Shown: positions 48,389 to 58,234 of the stretch, piece after piece
Layout of the letters: every line of letters begins with the position of its first letter
How positions within the stretch are numbered: the first letter of the stretch is position 1
DNA from: Epiperipatus broadwayi
Taxonomy: Eukaryota; Onychophora; Udeonychophora; Euonychophora; Peripatidae
Assembly: GCA_028023455.1 (NCBI GenBank)
Contig: JAQFVV010000962.1
Location: 30,001-94,000, forward strand
DNA length: 64,000 nucleotides
Direction: 5' to 3'
Notes under the pieces: generated by a model
Databases searched by the model: none
Seen by the model: the letters and a program-made list of their open reading frames with translations, nothing else
Told to the model about the DNA's origin: nothing
Made by a program: the position numbers and the translations under genes

Positions 48389-48660
48389 CAAAAAGATAAA
48401 TAATCACCAATATATGTATTTCATGCTAAACTAGCAATCATCAGTTGGTTCAGATTACCATCTCTACATATATATGCTATAAGTGCTCAGATATATATTA
48501 AGATAGCCAATCTTCATACTTTAATGGACAGGCTTCAATCTACTCCACACTCCAACTCTTCAACTATCCATCCAATTGAAAATCTGATGATGGAATGCTC
48601 AAAGGCCACACTGAGGCTGAGATTCTTGTCACACACATGTTGGCCTAAGATCAATCTGAC
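48389..48660 (-). mobile_element. family-1 repeat, right part split by the 6.9-kb insertion
   Basis: Continues the element broken at 41495: AAAAGATAAATAATCACCAA, hammerhead, TATATTAAGATAG, ACTTTAATGGACAGGCTTC, AAATCTGATGATGGAATGC, and onward to GGCCTAAGATCAATCTGACC, the most complete 5' region in the window. The 136-residue plus frame at 48524-48934 is an antisense read-through of two repeat copies. Confidence 0.8.
48394..48464 (-). ncRNA. hammerhead ribozyme core, family 1
   Basis: Core CTGATGA (complement of 48438-48444), stem II TTGCT/AGCAT with loop AGTTT, GAAA, stem III ATACATAT, H17 A, stem I ACCAA/TTGGT plus TAATC/GATTA. One pair at the base of stem II is T-T; all core positions are intact. 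Confidence 0.65.
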
Positions 48661-48774
48661 CCCTCATCTACAGGACATAATCCATTTAATACATATACAA
48701 GGGATGGGTAGACATCTCTACTATGTAATAACTGAAACACGGGCTTATTATATACCTATGGCTATATATGTAAT

Positions 48775-48900
48775 ATATAGGGTATATGAGCACAGACTTT
48801 CACACGACCCACCACTCTCCACTCTATCTCATAACACTGAAACACTTGAACATATATATGTCGAAAAAATAAATAATCACCAATATACATATTTCATGCA
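48775..48900 (-). mobile_element. family-1 repeat, truncated copy
   Basis: From TATAGGGTATATGAGCACAG to AATATACATATTTCATGC, i.e. the tail, stem I 3' strand, stem III and GAAA. It breaks inside stem II before the CTGATGA core. It gives the uninterrupted sequence across the 6.9-kb insertion site. Confidence 0.75.
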
Positions 48901-50169
48901 AATAAATAAAATTCAGCCATCCTTGCATTATTAAATAATGAGAGAGGGGAGTAAATATCTCCAGTTTATAATATTACTTATATTTACAAATATAACAAAG
49001 AAGTAAAAAGGATATAATTTGAAATTCAAATAAGATCATCACAGTAGTATACACATGTATGCACCTTATAGAAATTTGTATATATATATATATATATCCA
49101 CTGTGCAAGTCCTTCTGAAAGCTATTAAGGCTAGACAACCAGAAAAATAAGATACATTACAGATTTAAATCTAGTTTCCCTTTCTTGCTTATAATTGTTT
49201 TGACTTTAGACTTTTGATAAAGCTACCTTGTTAAGAAAAACATCGTTACTCTGAAAACTACCATTAATATATAAAACATGATAATCAAAATAACATTCAT
49301 TTAAAAGACAAAAGCTGTTTATAAATTTAGGATCTGTAAGAATTTTTACCTTCATGAGACAGTCAACTATATATATATATTTCTGATAAACACCCAAGGA
49401 AAGAAAAATATGCAGATATGTATATTTTTGATAATTTCACATACAGAACTAAATATATATATTTTACTAGAGTGTTTAAAATTTATAGTCAAGTATTTAT
49501 GAAATAAAAGTGTGTTTATATTTCACCTCTTTTCATGGTAAAAGTCCTATAGATGAGCTTACATATAAAATACAAAATATTAAATGTGTTATTATATATT
49601 TTTTATCTTTATTGTTAAAGGTTGCCTTGATGACATATTGAGATTGTTGATTCTTTATGGTTGCCTTGACGACAGATTGAGATTGTTGATTGTAATTGAT
49701 ATTTTGATTGATTTCAGTGATATTGAATATATATATATATTAGTAAAAAAATAACACATTTCAGACAATTTGTTTACTAATTGGCAAGATGATCAAAAAC
49801 GAAGACAGAATCCTAATAAGAAAGGAAATTATACAATCATACGTATTTTAAATGTAAAATATAATTAATAAAAACACAGTTAGTAAAACAGAAGTTAATA
49901 AATTACAAAGTTAATAAAATAAAAATAAAAAATAAAGTCATTTATATGTAATTGATAAAAACAAAGTTAAAATTATGCAAAATTTATTAAATAATTTATA
50001 AAAACAAAGTGCCAGAAAAGAGTAAGTTGTAAATAGAATCTTCAGAATGTTAATAATTTAGTTCTCATGTGTCATGTTAGCTAAATCAAACCAACAAAAG
50101 AGTTTATATTTATTACAATACATAATAAGAATAATGATTTATTTCAATGTTTTGATCATTGGCTAAGAA
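48901..50169. other. intergenic A+T-rich DNA with small repeats
   Basis: 49620-49690: a 39-bp direct duplication (GGTTGCCTTGATGACATATT, then GGTTGCCTTGACGACAGATT). (TA)n at 49078-49097 and 49727-49740. No gene. Confidence 0.5.
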
Positions 50170-50424
50170 GAGGTTTTATTCAGTGTATATATGTAAATAA
50201 TGGCGAGCATGCTTTTGGCCAGTTTATATAGAATGCCAATTTATGTAAATTGATTATTTACATATTCCATAATAAGATGTTTTATTCAGTGTATATATGT
50301 AGATAATGGCTGAGCATGCTTTTGGCCAGTAAAGCCAGAGTCATAGCATTCATGAGCTGCAGGATAAGTTGTATAATTTATATGGAATGTTAATTTATGT
50401 AAATTCATTATTTACATATTCCAT
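50170..50424. repeat. local direct duplications
   Basis: TTATTCAGTGTATATATGTA at 50174 recurs at 50282 (about 106 bp). GAATGCCAATTTATGTAAAT (50231) recurs as GAATGTTAATTTATGTAAAT (50385), each followed by ATTATTTACATATTCCAT. Confidence 0.8.
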
Positions 50425-50495
<71 letters not shown>

Positions 50496-50575
50496 TGATG
50501 ATGATGATGATGATAATGATAATGATGATGGTGATAATAATAACTACAACAACAATAGTAATAATAATAATTTCA
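50425..50575. repeat. (TAA)n/(TGA)n trinucleotide microsatellite
   Basis: About 22 uninterrupted TAA units (50426-50492), then GAT-type units and an imperfect mix. The poly-Ile/Met frame over it is an artefact. Confidence 0.95.
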
Positions 50576-50774
50576 AATATTTTTCACCATTAATAAATAT
50601 GTAAGAGTTAATACGCTTGACGCATATAGTGAAATTAATTTCTTAGTTGGAATAATTATTTCTATATCAACTTTAATCATGTGAAAATCACACTTTGTTA
50701 CATTGAATCCACCAAAAATATAGAATCAAAAGAATACTATGATAGGTCTCAAATAATATTTTACATAAAAAGTT

Positions 50775-50945
50775 ATTGGTCATGCTGCAAGCCAGAGTAA
50801 TTAATGGATGCATCCATTGATTGCTTTGGCTTGCACTGAATGGTGCTACTGTATGGAGAGTTTTGACTTTGTGTAAACAGCTTGTGTAAGCATAAATAAT
50901 GGTGATCATGTGATGGTTAGTGGTTTTAAATATCAATCCTGCCCA
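50775..50945. mobile_element. family-2 fragment, palindromic
   Basis: CTGCAAGCCAGAGTAATTAA (50784) joins directly to CATCCATTGATTGCTTTGGC (50813) in mirror orientation. It continues on the plus strand through ACTGTATGGAGAGTTTTG and GTGATCATGTGATG to AATCCTGCCCAAT. No core. Confidence 0.7.
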
Positions 50946-51182
50946 ATTGACTTCTCTCATTTAACATTTGAAGTACAGAGTTTTATATTTTGCTACATAA
51001 TTCTTACTATCTATTAATAAAATGAAAGCTAAAGTATATAATCTTTAACAATAATTTGAAAGTATTTCACACAAGTTTGCAATAGAAATACCAGCATACA
51101 TATAATTCCAATATCACACATGCTACTCTCACAAAGTTAAGCACTGCTACCATTCCAAACAAATCGGAATTTGTTATTAAAA

Positions 51183-51745
51183 CAGGCAAAACTCTCCATA
51201 CAATAGTGCCACTCAGTGCTAGCCAGAGTAATCAATGGATGCCAGAATACTTGTGCATAAAATCCCTATCTAGTGCCTATGCCTACTCATCCAATATCCT
51301 CAGACTAGTTTCTGACTTGTGGCCTTCATCAATGAGGAGCTTTGGATTTGAGAGCACTGCACCTAGATCTTAGAATCTAATGCAACCCTCTAGCAGCCAC
51401 CTTTTATTACTCCTTAACTACAAAACTATGAGAATCAAATTGGAAAACACATCAATATTTTCAATCTAAGCTCAATAGCTTATAGTCATATGGTCTGAAC
51501 TCAATTCAGTATCCATACATTTTGATGTCTTTGGCTCTTTAACAACTATAGCCACCACTATCCTATTAGGCAGGATTGGTGTTAAACCATTAAACATCAC
51601 ATGATCCCCATTTCTTTTGCTTGCACATAACTGTTATTAAAACAGGCAAAACTCTTCATATAGTAGTGCCACTCAGTGCCAGCCTGGAGAGTTTTTCCTG
51701 TTTTAATAACAGTTATGTGCAAGCATAAGAAATGGTGATCATGTG
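51183..51745 (-). mobile_element. family-2 repeat: full minus unit plus inverted partial unit
   Basis: GGCAAAACTCTCCATACAAT at 51186 recurs as GGCAAAACTCTTCATATAGT at 51645, a tandem period of about 459 bp. At 51680 the second unit breaks and flips to the plus strand (GGAGAGTTTTTCCTGTTTTA, then AAGAAATGGTGATCATGTGA), making a palindrome at 51,628-51,740. This repeats the arrangement at 5.0-6.0 kb, so it is a property of the family rather than a one-off rearrangement. Confidence 0.8.
51291..51345 (-). ncRNA. hammerhead-like motif, family 2 (GUC cleavage triplet)
   Basis: Minus strand: CCAAA; TCCTCA; core TTGATGA (one change from CTGATGA, complement of 51326-51332); A; stem GGC/GTC around CACAA; A; GAAAC; TA; GTC; TGAGGA; TA; TTGG. 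Stem I pairs TCCTCA with TGAGGA, then CCAA with TTGG across an internal loop. With the C from the 5.86-kb copy, the family consensus is a complete type I hammerhead with a GUC site, except for an A-A pair at the base of stem II. Confidence 0.6.
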
Positions 51746-52948
51746 AAATCAGAATTTGTATTGAAAAGGTTATATAATTACTAAATAAAATGAGTAAAAT
51801 AATATCTGGTACTAAATGGGAATATATAATGATATAAGTTCACTATTAATAGGAAAAAACAGTTGTTAGAGTTAAGTTTATTAATTCTTCCTTGTCTGAG
51901 GAATCTCTAAAGATATTTAATTTTTATATTAAGAAGAAGAGTAGTTACACTATTAGATTATCACTTAACTAATATGCAAGATTATATTATGTAAACTGCA
52001 TATTTATTATAAATTTATTTATTAAGTGGAAGAGTGTCTCAATAATAAAATTTTACTCTTAATAAAATGCTTTTAAATAAAAGACGAATAATAACGTAAA
52101 AGGCTGAAACCTTTGACACATGCGCCTTAAAAATGCTTATATGACATCCAATCAGATGTAATAATGACTGCACAAGGAACTCTCAAGTCAAAACACAAAG
52201 CAGAGATTTTAAGAGAAAAAGATGGATTACCTTCTTCTCTACTTAAAAGATGAATAAAATTTAGACTCTACTTAATTTCTTTTTATAATAAGTATTTAAA
52301 CTAAATTAATTATCATTGTTAAAGCAATATTATTTGGCCTGAGATATATTTTACTATATTATAATAGGAAAACAATATTTACTGCATAATTCTATAAATT
52401 AATTCCAAAACAATGGAGAGCTCTAAGATTCATCTCATCTTGATGTTTTGTTTTTCATTTTATTAAAAAATATAATTTATTAAATGTAAGTTTTTGAGCA
52501 AAGACACTTTACTGATTTTGAAATGCTTTACATTTTCTCATTATTCCACACAAAAATAGAAAATTGTTTAATAAATTCTTTAAATCTAGAAAGATTAGGT
52601 GTAAAGTGTTAGCTTTCTTCTCAATGATGCACCTCTATCTATACTCTTCCCGATCATTTTTCTTTTATACTTTGCAAATATATAAATATTTATGTTTATT
52701 GCAACAATAACTAATAATTATAGTAAAAGTATATATTTATATTTCATTAAACCTTATCAACAACATGTATAGCCATTTTACGATTAGTTTGGCTTCCATT
52801 GTAAAGCATAGTGTTTTTAGTTTAACTTGGAATTTTATCTATAAAGAATCATTGATTAGATTTAAATTTGCATATAAAATAGGTATATTTAAAATATCTA
52901 CTTATATTGATTTAACACATTAAAATTAGGTATAAATTTAAAAATCTG
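51746..52948. other. intergenic A+T-rich DNA
   Basis: Nothing recognised. Confidence 0.5.
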
Positions 52949-53229
52949 TAATGTTTCCCAACCTGTGGTACGCGTACCACTGGTGGTATGCGAGTTGCTG
53001 GTTGGTGGTACACGAAAAATAATCAATAATGGCGGACATAAAAAAAAATTAAATCATAAAAATATAGAAACGTTTTTTCCTATAATTCATAAAAATTATT
53101 TTAATTAATAATATTATACAGTAAAGTTGTTAATATGTACAGTCGATAACGATCTTTAATGTTAATGATAAAATTGAAAGTATGATTAAGAAATTAGATT
53201 TTTGGAAACAGTAATATATATATAAGTAT

Positions 53230-53760
53230 CGAAAACAATCAACTGGAAGTATTCAAAACTCTACATATTTTTTTGTTTGAAAATAAGGTTAGTCTGTCTC
53301 AAGATATACTAGAAAATATAATAGCACATTTAACAGGATTAAAATTGTCTTTCATGGAATATTTTCCAAAACCCGAAAACACAAATGATAATTGGATTTC
53401 AAACCCCTTCTATGCAGAAAATTTGGAAAAAGCTACATCATTATCAATAAAGGATAAAGAAAATTTAATAGAATTATCATGTGACAGAACTTTACAAGTA
53501 GAATTCAAACGACACAATCTAATTAATTTTTGGTTAAACATTAAAGATATATGAACAACTTTCTGAGAAAGCTCTTAAATTATTATTACCGTTTACTATT
53601 ACGGAATTAGTAGGACGAGCTTTTTCTTCATATATTTTTAAAAAAAATAAGTATCGAAATAGATTGAACGCAGCTGTAGACTTAAGGGTATACCTCGCAT
53701 CTTTTGAACCAAATTTCAAAAAATTATGTTGTTCGAAACAAGCACAAAGATCTCATTAAA
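53230..53760 (+). pseudogene. hAT (ZBED5/SCAND3-like) transposase, C-terminal part
   Basis: Frame 1 (53273-53554) holds FMEYFPKPENTNDNWISNPF, LSIKDKENLIELSCD and HNLINFWLNIKD. A frameshift at about 53,548 moves to YEQLSEKALKLLLPFTITEL, AFSSYIFKKNKYRNRLN, LRVYLASFEPNFKKL and RSH before TAA at 53758-53760. LLPF, the RNRLN block and the SFEPNF-type end are the hAT dimerisation region as found in ZBED5/FAM200-type domesticated or free transposases. The zinc finger and catalytic core are absent. Inactive. Confidence 0.8.
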
Positions 53761-53880
53761 TTTATTTTATAAAAATATTTGATTATGATAAGAAAATATA
53801 CTAATTGGTTTTTTATAATTTTGTGTTTTTATTAAAACCATTTATTAGTAAACGAAATATGACAAAATAGTAGATAAATA

Positions 53881-54159
53881 ATGAGTCGGATCAAGGCAAA
53901 TCAATCTAAATTATTTAATTTGAAAGAATGTATCAGAAAAGGATCATACCCAGAAATTAGACTCTCATTAATTTTTGATCATCTATTGTGGATTACTAGA
54001 TGTAAGCTAGTATTTAATCATCAAAATTTTAATTCTATTAACTTCATACTGAATAATATAAAGAAAACAAGAACAAGATATAGCCTGATAACCCCTGAGG
54101 TTATTTTTAGCATGACTTGGGACATGCTGGATTTATCCTCTCCATGGCCCAACCAATAG
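53881..54159 (+). CDS. unassigned 92-residue ORF inside the hAT relic
   Basis: Starts MSRIKANQSKLFNLKECIRK, includes FDHLLWITRCKLVFNHQNF and ends WDMLDLSSPWPNQ. The amino-acid mix (Trp, Cys, Phe in patterned spacing) looks more protein-like than other frames of similar length here, but I do not recognise it. It may be a fragment of another transposon ORF. No promoter or splice evidence. Confidence 0.3.
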   Translation: MSRIKANQSKLFNLKECIRKGSYPEIRLSLIFDHLLWITRCKLVFNHQNFNSINFILNNIKKTRTRYSLITPEVIFSMTWDMLDLSSPWPNQ

Positions 54160-54852
54160 CAAGATGCTCCAAAAATAAGAAGAAAACAGACTCAAATTCG
54201 GGAAAACCAAATGAAGGAATGAGAAAACACTTTGAACAAAATATGTACCAAATAACCTTTAATGTAATAATGTAATCTTTAATAAATTATTTTGAAAAAA
54301 ATATGAAACTTTGAACAAACACATACATATAAATATGTTACAGTGAGTTTATAATTTCAGTGAGTTTATAATCTGGCGTGACGTTTAGGCATGTTTCAAT
54401 GTAATTTGTCTCATTATGAGATATGAATACATACATGGTCACCCTATAATATTTATAATGCAAATAAAATAACACACTCGCAATAACAAATTTCCCGAAA
54501 TACAATCATTTTTATGAAGTGGTACAATTTAGCGTGATGTACTACCAAGTGGTACGTGAGCCAAAAAAGGTTGGGAAACGCTACAAAATAGTCATGGTTC
54601 TTAAATACAAAATGCGTAGTCATGTTTCTTAAAACAACTATTAATAGTAATGATATAAAACATGCCATCTTTGTGAATATTAAGTACTTTATTTTTTCTA
54701 CTATCAAGTATTATTATTAATCAAATATAAAAGCTTATATAGACTCATAGTTTACAATAACTGTAAAATAGTATGACATTATTATATAATCTAATAATTT
54801 ATTGCTCGGAAATTTATAAAAAATTGTGCACCGAAATATTAATACCCAAATT

Positions 54853-54955
54853 TATCTTTTCGACATATATGTGTTCAAGTGTATCCGTGTTATGAGATAG
54901 AGTGGAGAGTGGTGGGTCGTGTGAAAGTCTGTGCTCATATACCCTACATATATCG
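54853..54955 (+). mobile_element. family-1 repeat tail
   Basis: TTTATCTTTTCGACATATAT through GGTGGGTCGTGTGAAAGTCT to CTCATATACCC. The core side is missing, so it is 5'-truncated. Confidence 0.75.
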
Positions 54956-55883
54956 ATACAGGTATATAATAAGCCTCTATTTCAGTTGTTAATAATATTT
55001 TAATTAGATTGACAATGTACTATTTTCTTTAATTACAAAAAATATACATGAAACTGATTTTAACATATGTAAAGAGATAAAAGTTTTATCAATTAAAAAA
55101 AAAATCTATATATTTATGCCGAAGTAAATAGTTGTTTTTTCAATTAAAAAAACTCCTATATATTTTTGCCGACTAAAATAGTTGTTTCGCATCAGCGCAT
55201 TTCAATCAATCGTAGTCGCTGCAAGTTCAGGTCAAAGGTCATCCCCTGAAACAATAAGCGTAGCATGTAGATGATATTATTATTCTTAAAAAAACAGGCA
55301 CTTATTCTACTTTGATGATGTCATTATTTTAAGAAAGTTCATTGCATAGACAGTAAACGTCATTATTTGAGTATTGCTTCATCATTGGAACAGCTAATAA
55401 TCACCCAAGAAACTGTTTCTTACATTTTGTAGTTAGATAGATATTCCTGCGTCTATCAAGTTTCTTTGACCCATAGAAAACTAATAGATAAGACACTCAC
55501 TATTTATTAAAAATATCTCCATACTGACAGTTGAAATATTAACAATTTTCTCTAAAATAAATATCATCATTGAATTTCTTAAAAAAATATAATAATAACT
55601 TTATTATTTATAAAAGTGCAACCGTATAAAAAATTGGTTTATTTTTGTCTGAAGACATGTCATTATTTTCGTGTACATTTATAGATTTATTACTCTGATG
55701 TTCGTATATATATATATGTGTGTTTATGTATTCCATTCTTTATCCAAGCAGACGTACTGACTGAAAAATATCTAAATAAAAGAGTACTTTTCAAATGAAG
55801 TGTGTAAATAATTTAGTTTTAAACTTTTGATGGAAGTTGTAAATGCAGTATAAAATGCAGTCAAACACATTTTCATTTCATTG
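54956..55883. other. intergenic A+T-rich DNA
   Basis: (TA)n at 55708-55717. A short duplicated block, CAATTAAAAAAA...CTATATATTT at 55090 and 55140. No gene. Confidence 0.5.
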
Positions 55884-55990
55884 TCAAGCGTTGGTGGTCG
55901 AATGGTCAGCACAGCCGCCTTACAAGCAGTTGTCCCTGGAGTGCGGGTTCGCTTTCCGGCCGATGCTTTGACACATGGAAAAAAAAACCA
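55882..55990 (+). mobile_element. tRNA-derived SINE (family T1), most complete copy
   Basis: TTGTCAAGCGTTGG; A box TGGTCGAATGG; CCGCCTTACAAGCAGTTG; B box GGGTTCGCTTTCC; GGCCGATGCTTTGACACATG; A-rich tail. GCGTTGG pairs with CCGATGC as a 7-bp acceptor stem and TGTCAA with TTGACA extends it. The 66- and 89-residue frames across it are artefacts. Confidence 0.8.
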
Positions 55991-56221
55991 CATTTTCATT
56001 TCTTCAGTGCCAATGATTTTAATACGGTTATGTATATCCATAATACAATTTAATTTAAAAATTATACATCAACAAAAATAATTAACAAAAAAAAGAGACA
56101 ATGATATAGCTATGAGAGATAGAGAGAGAAAAAAACCCACTAATGAATTAAGACAAAACATATTGATGCATTTATACACTTTATTCAAATTGAGAGAGAA
56201 AAACACAATTAGTGAATAATA

Positions 56222-56450
56222 TTTCTGCAGTGTATTTTTCACAAGACCACTCTCATGCAAGGTAGGGACTGATTTCTATCCACTTTTAATCACCTTGTGG
56301 AGGGATGTGATCATAAACATATAATCAAAGACGTAAAAAAGATCTACGATTTCAAAGATGCATATTTCATGCTGAACTGGCACTCATCAGTTGGCCCAGA
56401 TCGCAATCTCTCACATATATCTTTATCATTGCTCAGAATATATACATAGC
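56222..56450 (-). mobile_element. family-1b hammerhead repeat, copy 1
   Basis: Shares the ribozyme region with family 1 but has a different body: CTTGTGGAGGGATGTGATCA, TTTCTATCCACTTTTAA, CTCATGCAAGGTAGGGA. The same order recurs at 56587-56800 (365 bp away, direct) and inverted at 57346-57600. Confidence 0.7.
56364..56412 (-). ncRNA. hammerhead ribozyme core, family 1b
   Basis: Core CTGATGA (complement of 56384-56390). Stem II GTGC/GCAT closed by CAGTTCA. GAAA. Stem III ATATGCAT with two good pairs. H17 = C, giving an AUC triplet. Stem I in the family is CCAA/TTGG; here the 3' strand reads TTTG, one mismatch. Core fully intact. Confidence 0.6.
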
Positions 56451-56586
56451 AAATTACTACAATTTGTTTGATAAGTATCAAATGTGCTGCCCTCACAACT
56501 TGGACACAAATCACTTAATGAAAGTAATATTAATAATTTTAATTATTCATTCATTAGACTAGAAATTATCCAATAGTGAATAATAT

Positions 56587-56800
56587 TTCTGTAGTGTAAT
56601 TTCCACTACACCAATCTCATGCAACGTAGGGAATATTTTCTATCCACTTTTAACATCTTGTGGAGGGATATATTCACAAATACGTGATCAAAAGTATGTG
56701 AAAAATATCTATGATCCTCAAGATGCATATTTCATGCTGAACCAGCACACATACTCATTTTTATCATTATGTCATTTGTGTCTAAGTTATATAAAACAAA
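56587..56800 (-). mobile_element. family-1b repeat, copy 2 (core deleted)
   Basis: CTCATGCAACGTAGGGA, TTTCTATCCACTTTTAA, CTTGTGGAGGGATATATTCA, then AAGATGCATATTTCATGCTG and AACCAGCAC. The CTGATGA core is replaced by GAGTATGT. Direct repeat of copy 1. Confidence 0.65.
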
Positions 56801-56809
56801 CTATAGCAA

Positions 56810-56813
56810 TTTA

Positions 56814-56901
<88 letters not shown>

Positions 56902-56927
56902 ACATCCACCCACCCACCCACCCATCC

Positions 56928-56986
<59 letters not shown>

Positions 56987-56987
56987 C

Positions 56988-57057
<70 letters not shown>

Positions 57058-57077
57058 GTACCTATCTGCCTGTCTGC

Positions 57078-57136
<59 letters not shown>

Positions 57137-57160
57137 CTATCTATCTATCTGCCTGCCTGC

Positions 57161-57212
<52 letters not shown>

Positions 57213-57330
57213 TTATCTACCTACCTACCTACCTACATATTTATCTATTTATTATCTCTCTATCTACCTGTTCATCCATCCATCTCCCTATATACTTAAC
57301 CATCCATCCATCTATCTATTTATCTACCTA
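56810..57330. repeat. (TATC)n microsatellite, ~500 bp, with variant blocks
   Basis: Nearly uninterrupted TATC units, with CACC/CATC blocks near 56900-56930, TGCC/TGTC near 57060-57080 and 57150-57162, and TACC near 57215-57235. The period-4 frame yields poly-(LSIY) ORFs in several frames that are not genes. It separates two inverted family-1b repeats. Confidence 0.97.
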
Positions 57331-57345
57331 CATTAAACTATGTGT

Positions 57346-57600
57346 AAGTGATAGTGGTCTGGGCCATCTGATGAGTATTGATTCAGCATGAAATGTGCAT
57401 CTTGGGGATTATATATCTTTTCACATGTCTTTGGTTATATATTTATGATTATATTCTTCCAGGTGTTAAAAGTGGATAGAAAGTAGTACTACCTTGCATG
57501 AGAATGGTGTAGAGAAAATTACCCTACAGAAATATTATTCATTACTGGATAATCTCTAGTCTAATGAATGACTAATTCAAACCCATTTATACTTGCATTT
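57346..57600 (+). mobile_element. family-1b hammerhead repeat, copy 3 (inverted relative to copies 1-2)
   Basis: AGTGGTCTGGGCCATCTGAT, hammerhead, TTTTCACATGTCTTTGG, TTAAAAGTGGATAGAAAGTA, CCTTGCATGAGAATGGTGTA, CAGAAATATTATTCATTACT, CTAGTCTAATGAATGA. It extends slightly further than copies 1-2 at its 3' side, with a shared AGTCTAATGAATGA-like end at about 56,550. Confidence 0.7.
57361..57412 (+). ncRNA. hammerhead ribozyme core, family 1b
   Basis: Core CTGATGA 57368-57374; GAAA 57390-57393. Stem III ATG/CAT around TG is three perfect pairs, where other copies have ATA/TAT, so the stem is preserved despite sequence change. H17 = C57401 (AUC). Stem II GTAT/GCAT is weakened. Stem I CCA/TGG with a T in place of A next to the core. 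Confidence 0.55.
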
Positions 57601-58042
57601 CATGATGATGATAATTATGAAATGCAAAAGATCCAATGTCTACATGATGTCAAATTCAAATTTGCTTGAAAAGACCTAAGCAGTCATTTTTTCATGATGT
57701 TTTTATAGTTACAACAATAACGTTTAGCCTTACAATAGAAAATTTAAAATTTATTTAAAATAGCCCCATTCTGAAAGACTCAAAGAGTCTTTCAGTGTTG
57801 CATTTTTGAAATCCATACCAATTTTTGAATCTATACAACCAATTCTTCATCTTTAAATAGACTTAATACAATATAGTACAATACATTATAGTTTATCAGA
57901 GCACGTCCTTTTACCAACAGTTTTTCTTTTTTTTAACAGTGTTTATCAAATATTTATCATGTTGTAAATATAACTTTAACAATTTCAAAAATATAAGTTA
58001 TCCAATAAAATTTGCTTTCTTTTCTTTATTATTTCACAAATT
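57601..58042. other. intergenic DNA
   Basis: A short hairpin TCTGAAAGACTC/GAGTCTTTCAG at 57770-57795. No gene. Confidence 0.45.
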
Positions 58043-58234
58043 GATAAGTTGCTCTGATTGGATATTGATAAGTTGCTCTGATTGGATATTGATAAGTTGC
58101 TCTGATTGGATATTGATAAGTTGCTCTGATTGGATATTGATAAGTTGCTCTGATTGGATATTGATAAGTTGCTCTGATTGGATATTGATAAGTTGCTCTG
58201 ATTGGATATTGATAAGTTGCTCTGATTGGATATT
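58043..58234. repeat. perfect 8 x 24-bp minisatellite
   Basis: Eight identical units of 24 bp starting GATAAGTTGCTCTGATTGG and ending ATATT. There is no variation between units, so the array is young or homogenised. Because 24 is a multiple of three, open frames run through both strands (an ISCSDWIL repeat and a YPIRATYQ repeat). Each unit contains CTGATTGG, an inverted CCAAT-box-like sequence. Confidence 0.97.

Larger units (their letters stand above)
52949..54583 (+). mobile_element. hAT-type DNA transposon relic
   Basis: TAATGTTTCCCAACCTGTGG at 52949 is mirrored by GGTTGGGAAACGCTA ending at 54583. Subterminal GGTACGCGTACCACTGGTGG and CACCAACC-type pieces face CTACCAAGTGGTACGTGAGC at the other end. 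A hAT transposase C-terminus lies inside. About 1.6 kb against roughly 3 kb or more for an intact element, so internal coding DNA is deleted. The flanking 8-bp duplication is not clear (AAAATCTG against CAAAATAG). Confidence 0.8.

Noticed and set aside
48524-48934. 136-residue ORF
   Set aside because: Runs antisense through two family-1 hammerhead repeats; the same peptide pieces recur at every copy.
50369-50593. Poly-Ile/Met ORF
   Set aside because: Translation of a (TAA)n/(TGA)n microsatellite.
56698-57391. ORFs of 111-212 residues rich in LSIY
   Set aside because: They are period-4 read-through of the (TATC)n microsatellite in three frames, with no other protein signal.
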